From: Lanius collurio
Lineage: Eukaryota > Chordata > Aves > Passeriformes > Laniidae
Direction of reading: 5' to 3'
Length of the DNA: 64,000 nucleotides
Assembly: GCA_020086605.1 (NCBI GenBank)
Contig: JACBWW010000004.1
Location: 27,033,916 to 27,097,915, forward strand
Every line of letters starts with the position of its first letter. The stretch's first letter is position 1. Positions 63,789 through 64,000 of the stretch are shown piece by piece. The notes below the pieces were generated by a model that was not told the origin of the DNA, searched no databases, and saw only the letters and a program-made list of their open reading frames with translations. A program made the position numbers and the translations under genes.

Positions 63789-64000
63789 CAGCTGACAGCA
63801 CAGCTCTGTAATGATGGAAGATGGAACCTGCTCATTTCCTTGCCTTCCTCATTATGGCCAACAGTTCATTCTCTAAAAATATGACTGTGGAAAAAGTTAG
63901 AAATGTTTCAATTGAATCAGTTCTCCTTTATAAGTCAGGAATTTACTCCAAAGATATAAACAAAGTCTTAGCATTATGCAATCTCATAAATCAAACTATA
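63789..64000. other. Unique sequence to the window end
   Basis: Ordinary AT-rich sequence with no gene or repeat recognised. Confidence 0.6.

Noticed and set aside
1..64000. CRISPR arrays, operons, phage or plasmid modules
   Set aside because: No spaced direct-repeat array, no ribosome-binding-site-led gene clusters and no prokaryotic protein families. The repeats identify avian nuclear DNA.

Overview
The window is AT-rich vertebrate nuclear DNA, almost certainly from a bird and most likely a neoavian one. The strongest evidence is a 1.28 kb 3' piece of a bird-type CR1 LINE (about 60387-61672, minus strand). Four solo-LTR-like elements of avian endogenous retrovirus families support it (about 8014-8804, 19400-19960, 31699-32029 and 42560-43060). 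So do two much older CR1/L3-type relics (about 32490-33070 and 50747-51025). Nothing resembles a bacterial, plasmid or phage gene layout. Open frames are short and scattered, and the longer ones fall in repeats or GC-rich patches.

Layout. From 1 to 8 kb the sequence is mostly unique and AT-rich, with a GC-rich patch at 3.8-4.2 kb. A solo LTR lies at 8.0-8.8 kb. From 8.8 to 19 kb the sequence is unique, interrupted by a 10-N assembly gap at 12340-12349 whose two flanks carry the same 47 bases. A polypyrimidine tract (19.08-19.24 kb) and a second solo LTR (19.4-19.96 kb) follow. From 20 to 31.7 kb the sequence is mostly unique, with a GC-rich patch at 21.8-22.05 kb and microsatellites near 30.2-30.5 kb. 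The 31.7-33.1 kb segment holds a short solo LTR with a near-perfect 5-bp target duplication, a 27-bp tandem duplication and an ancient CR1 relic. From 33 to 42.5 kb the sequence is unique, with a TA-rich hairpin at 38.2 kb. A solo LTR related to the 19.4 kb one lies at 42.56-43.06 kb. The 44.5-46.3 kb segment is the best candidate for genic sequence: two splice-bounded plus-strand segments whose phases agree and end in a stop codon, followed by a GC-rich stretch and an AATAAA signal. From 46 to 60 kb the sequence is unique apart from an ancient CR1 relic and a decayed tRNA-like stretch near 50.7 kb. The CR1 copy fills 60.4-61.7 kb, and a perfect three-copy 31-bp tandem repeat lies at 63.7 kb.

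No complete protein-coding gene could be recognised. The window is best read as intergenic or intronic DNA, possibly containing the 3' end of one plus-strand gene of unknown identity. I found no convincing novel multi-gene system. The observations most worth checking are the candidate terminal exons, the false duplication at the gap, the tandem repeats and hairpin, and the unexplained GC-rich patches. Repeat families were recognised from memory of their sequence, not by a database search, and boundaries are approximate unless stated.
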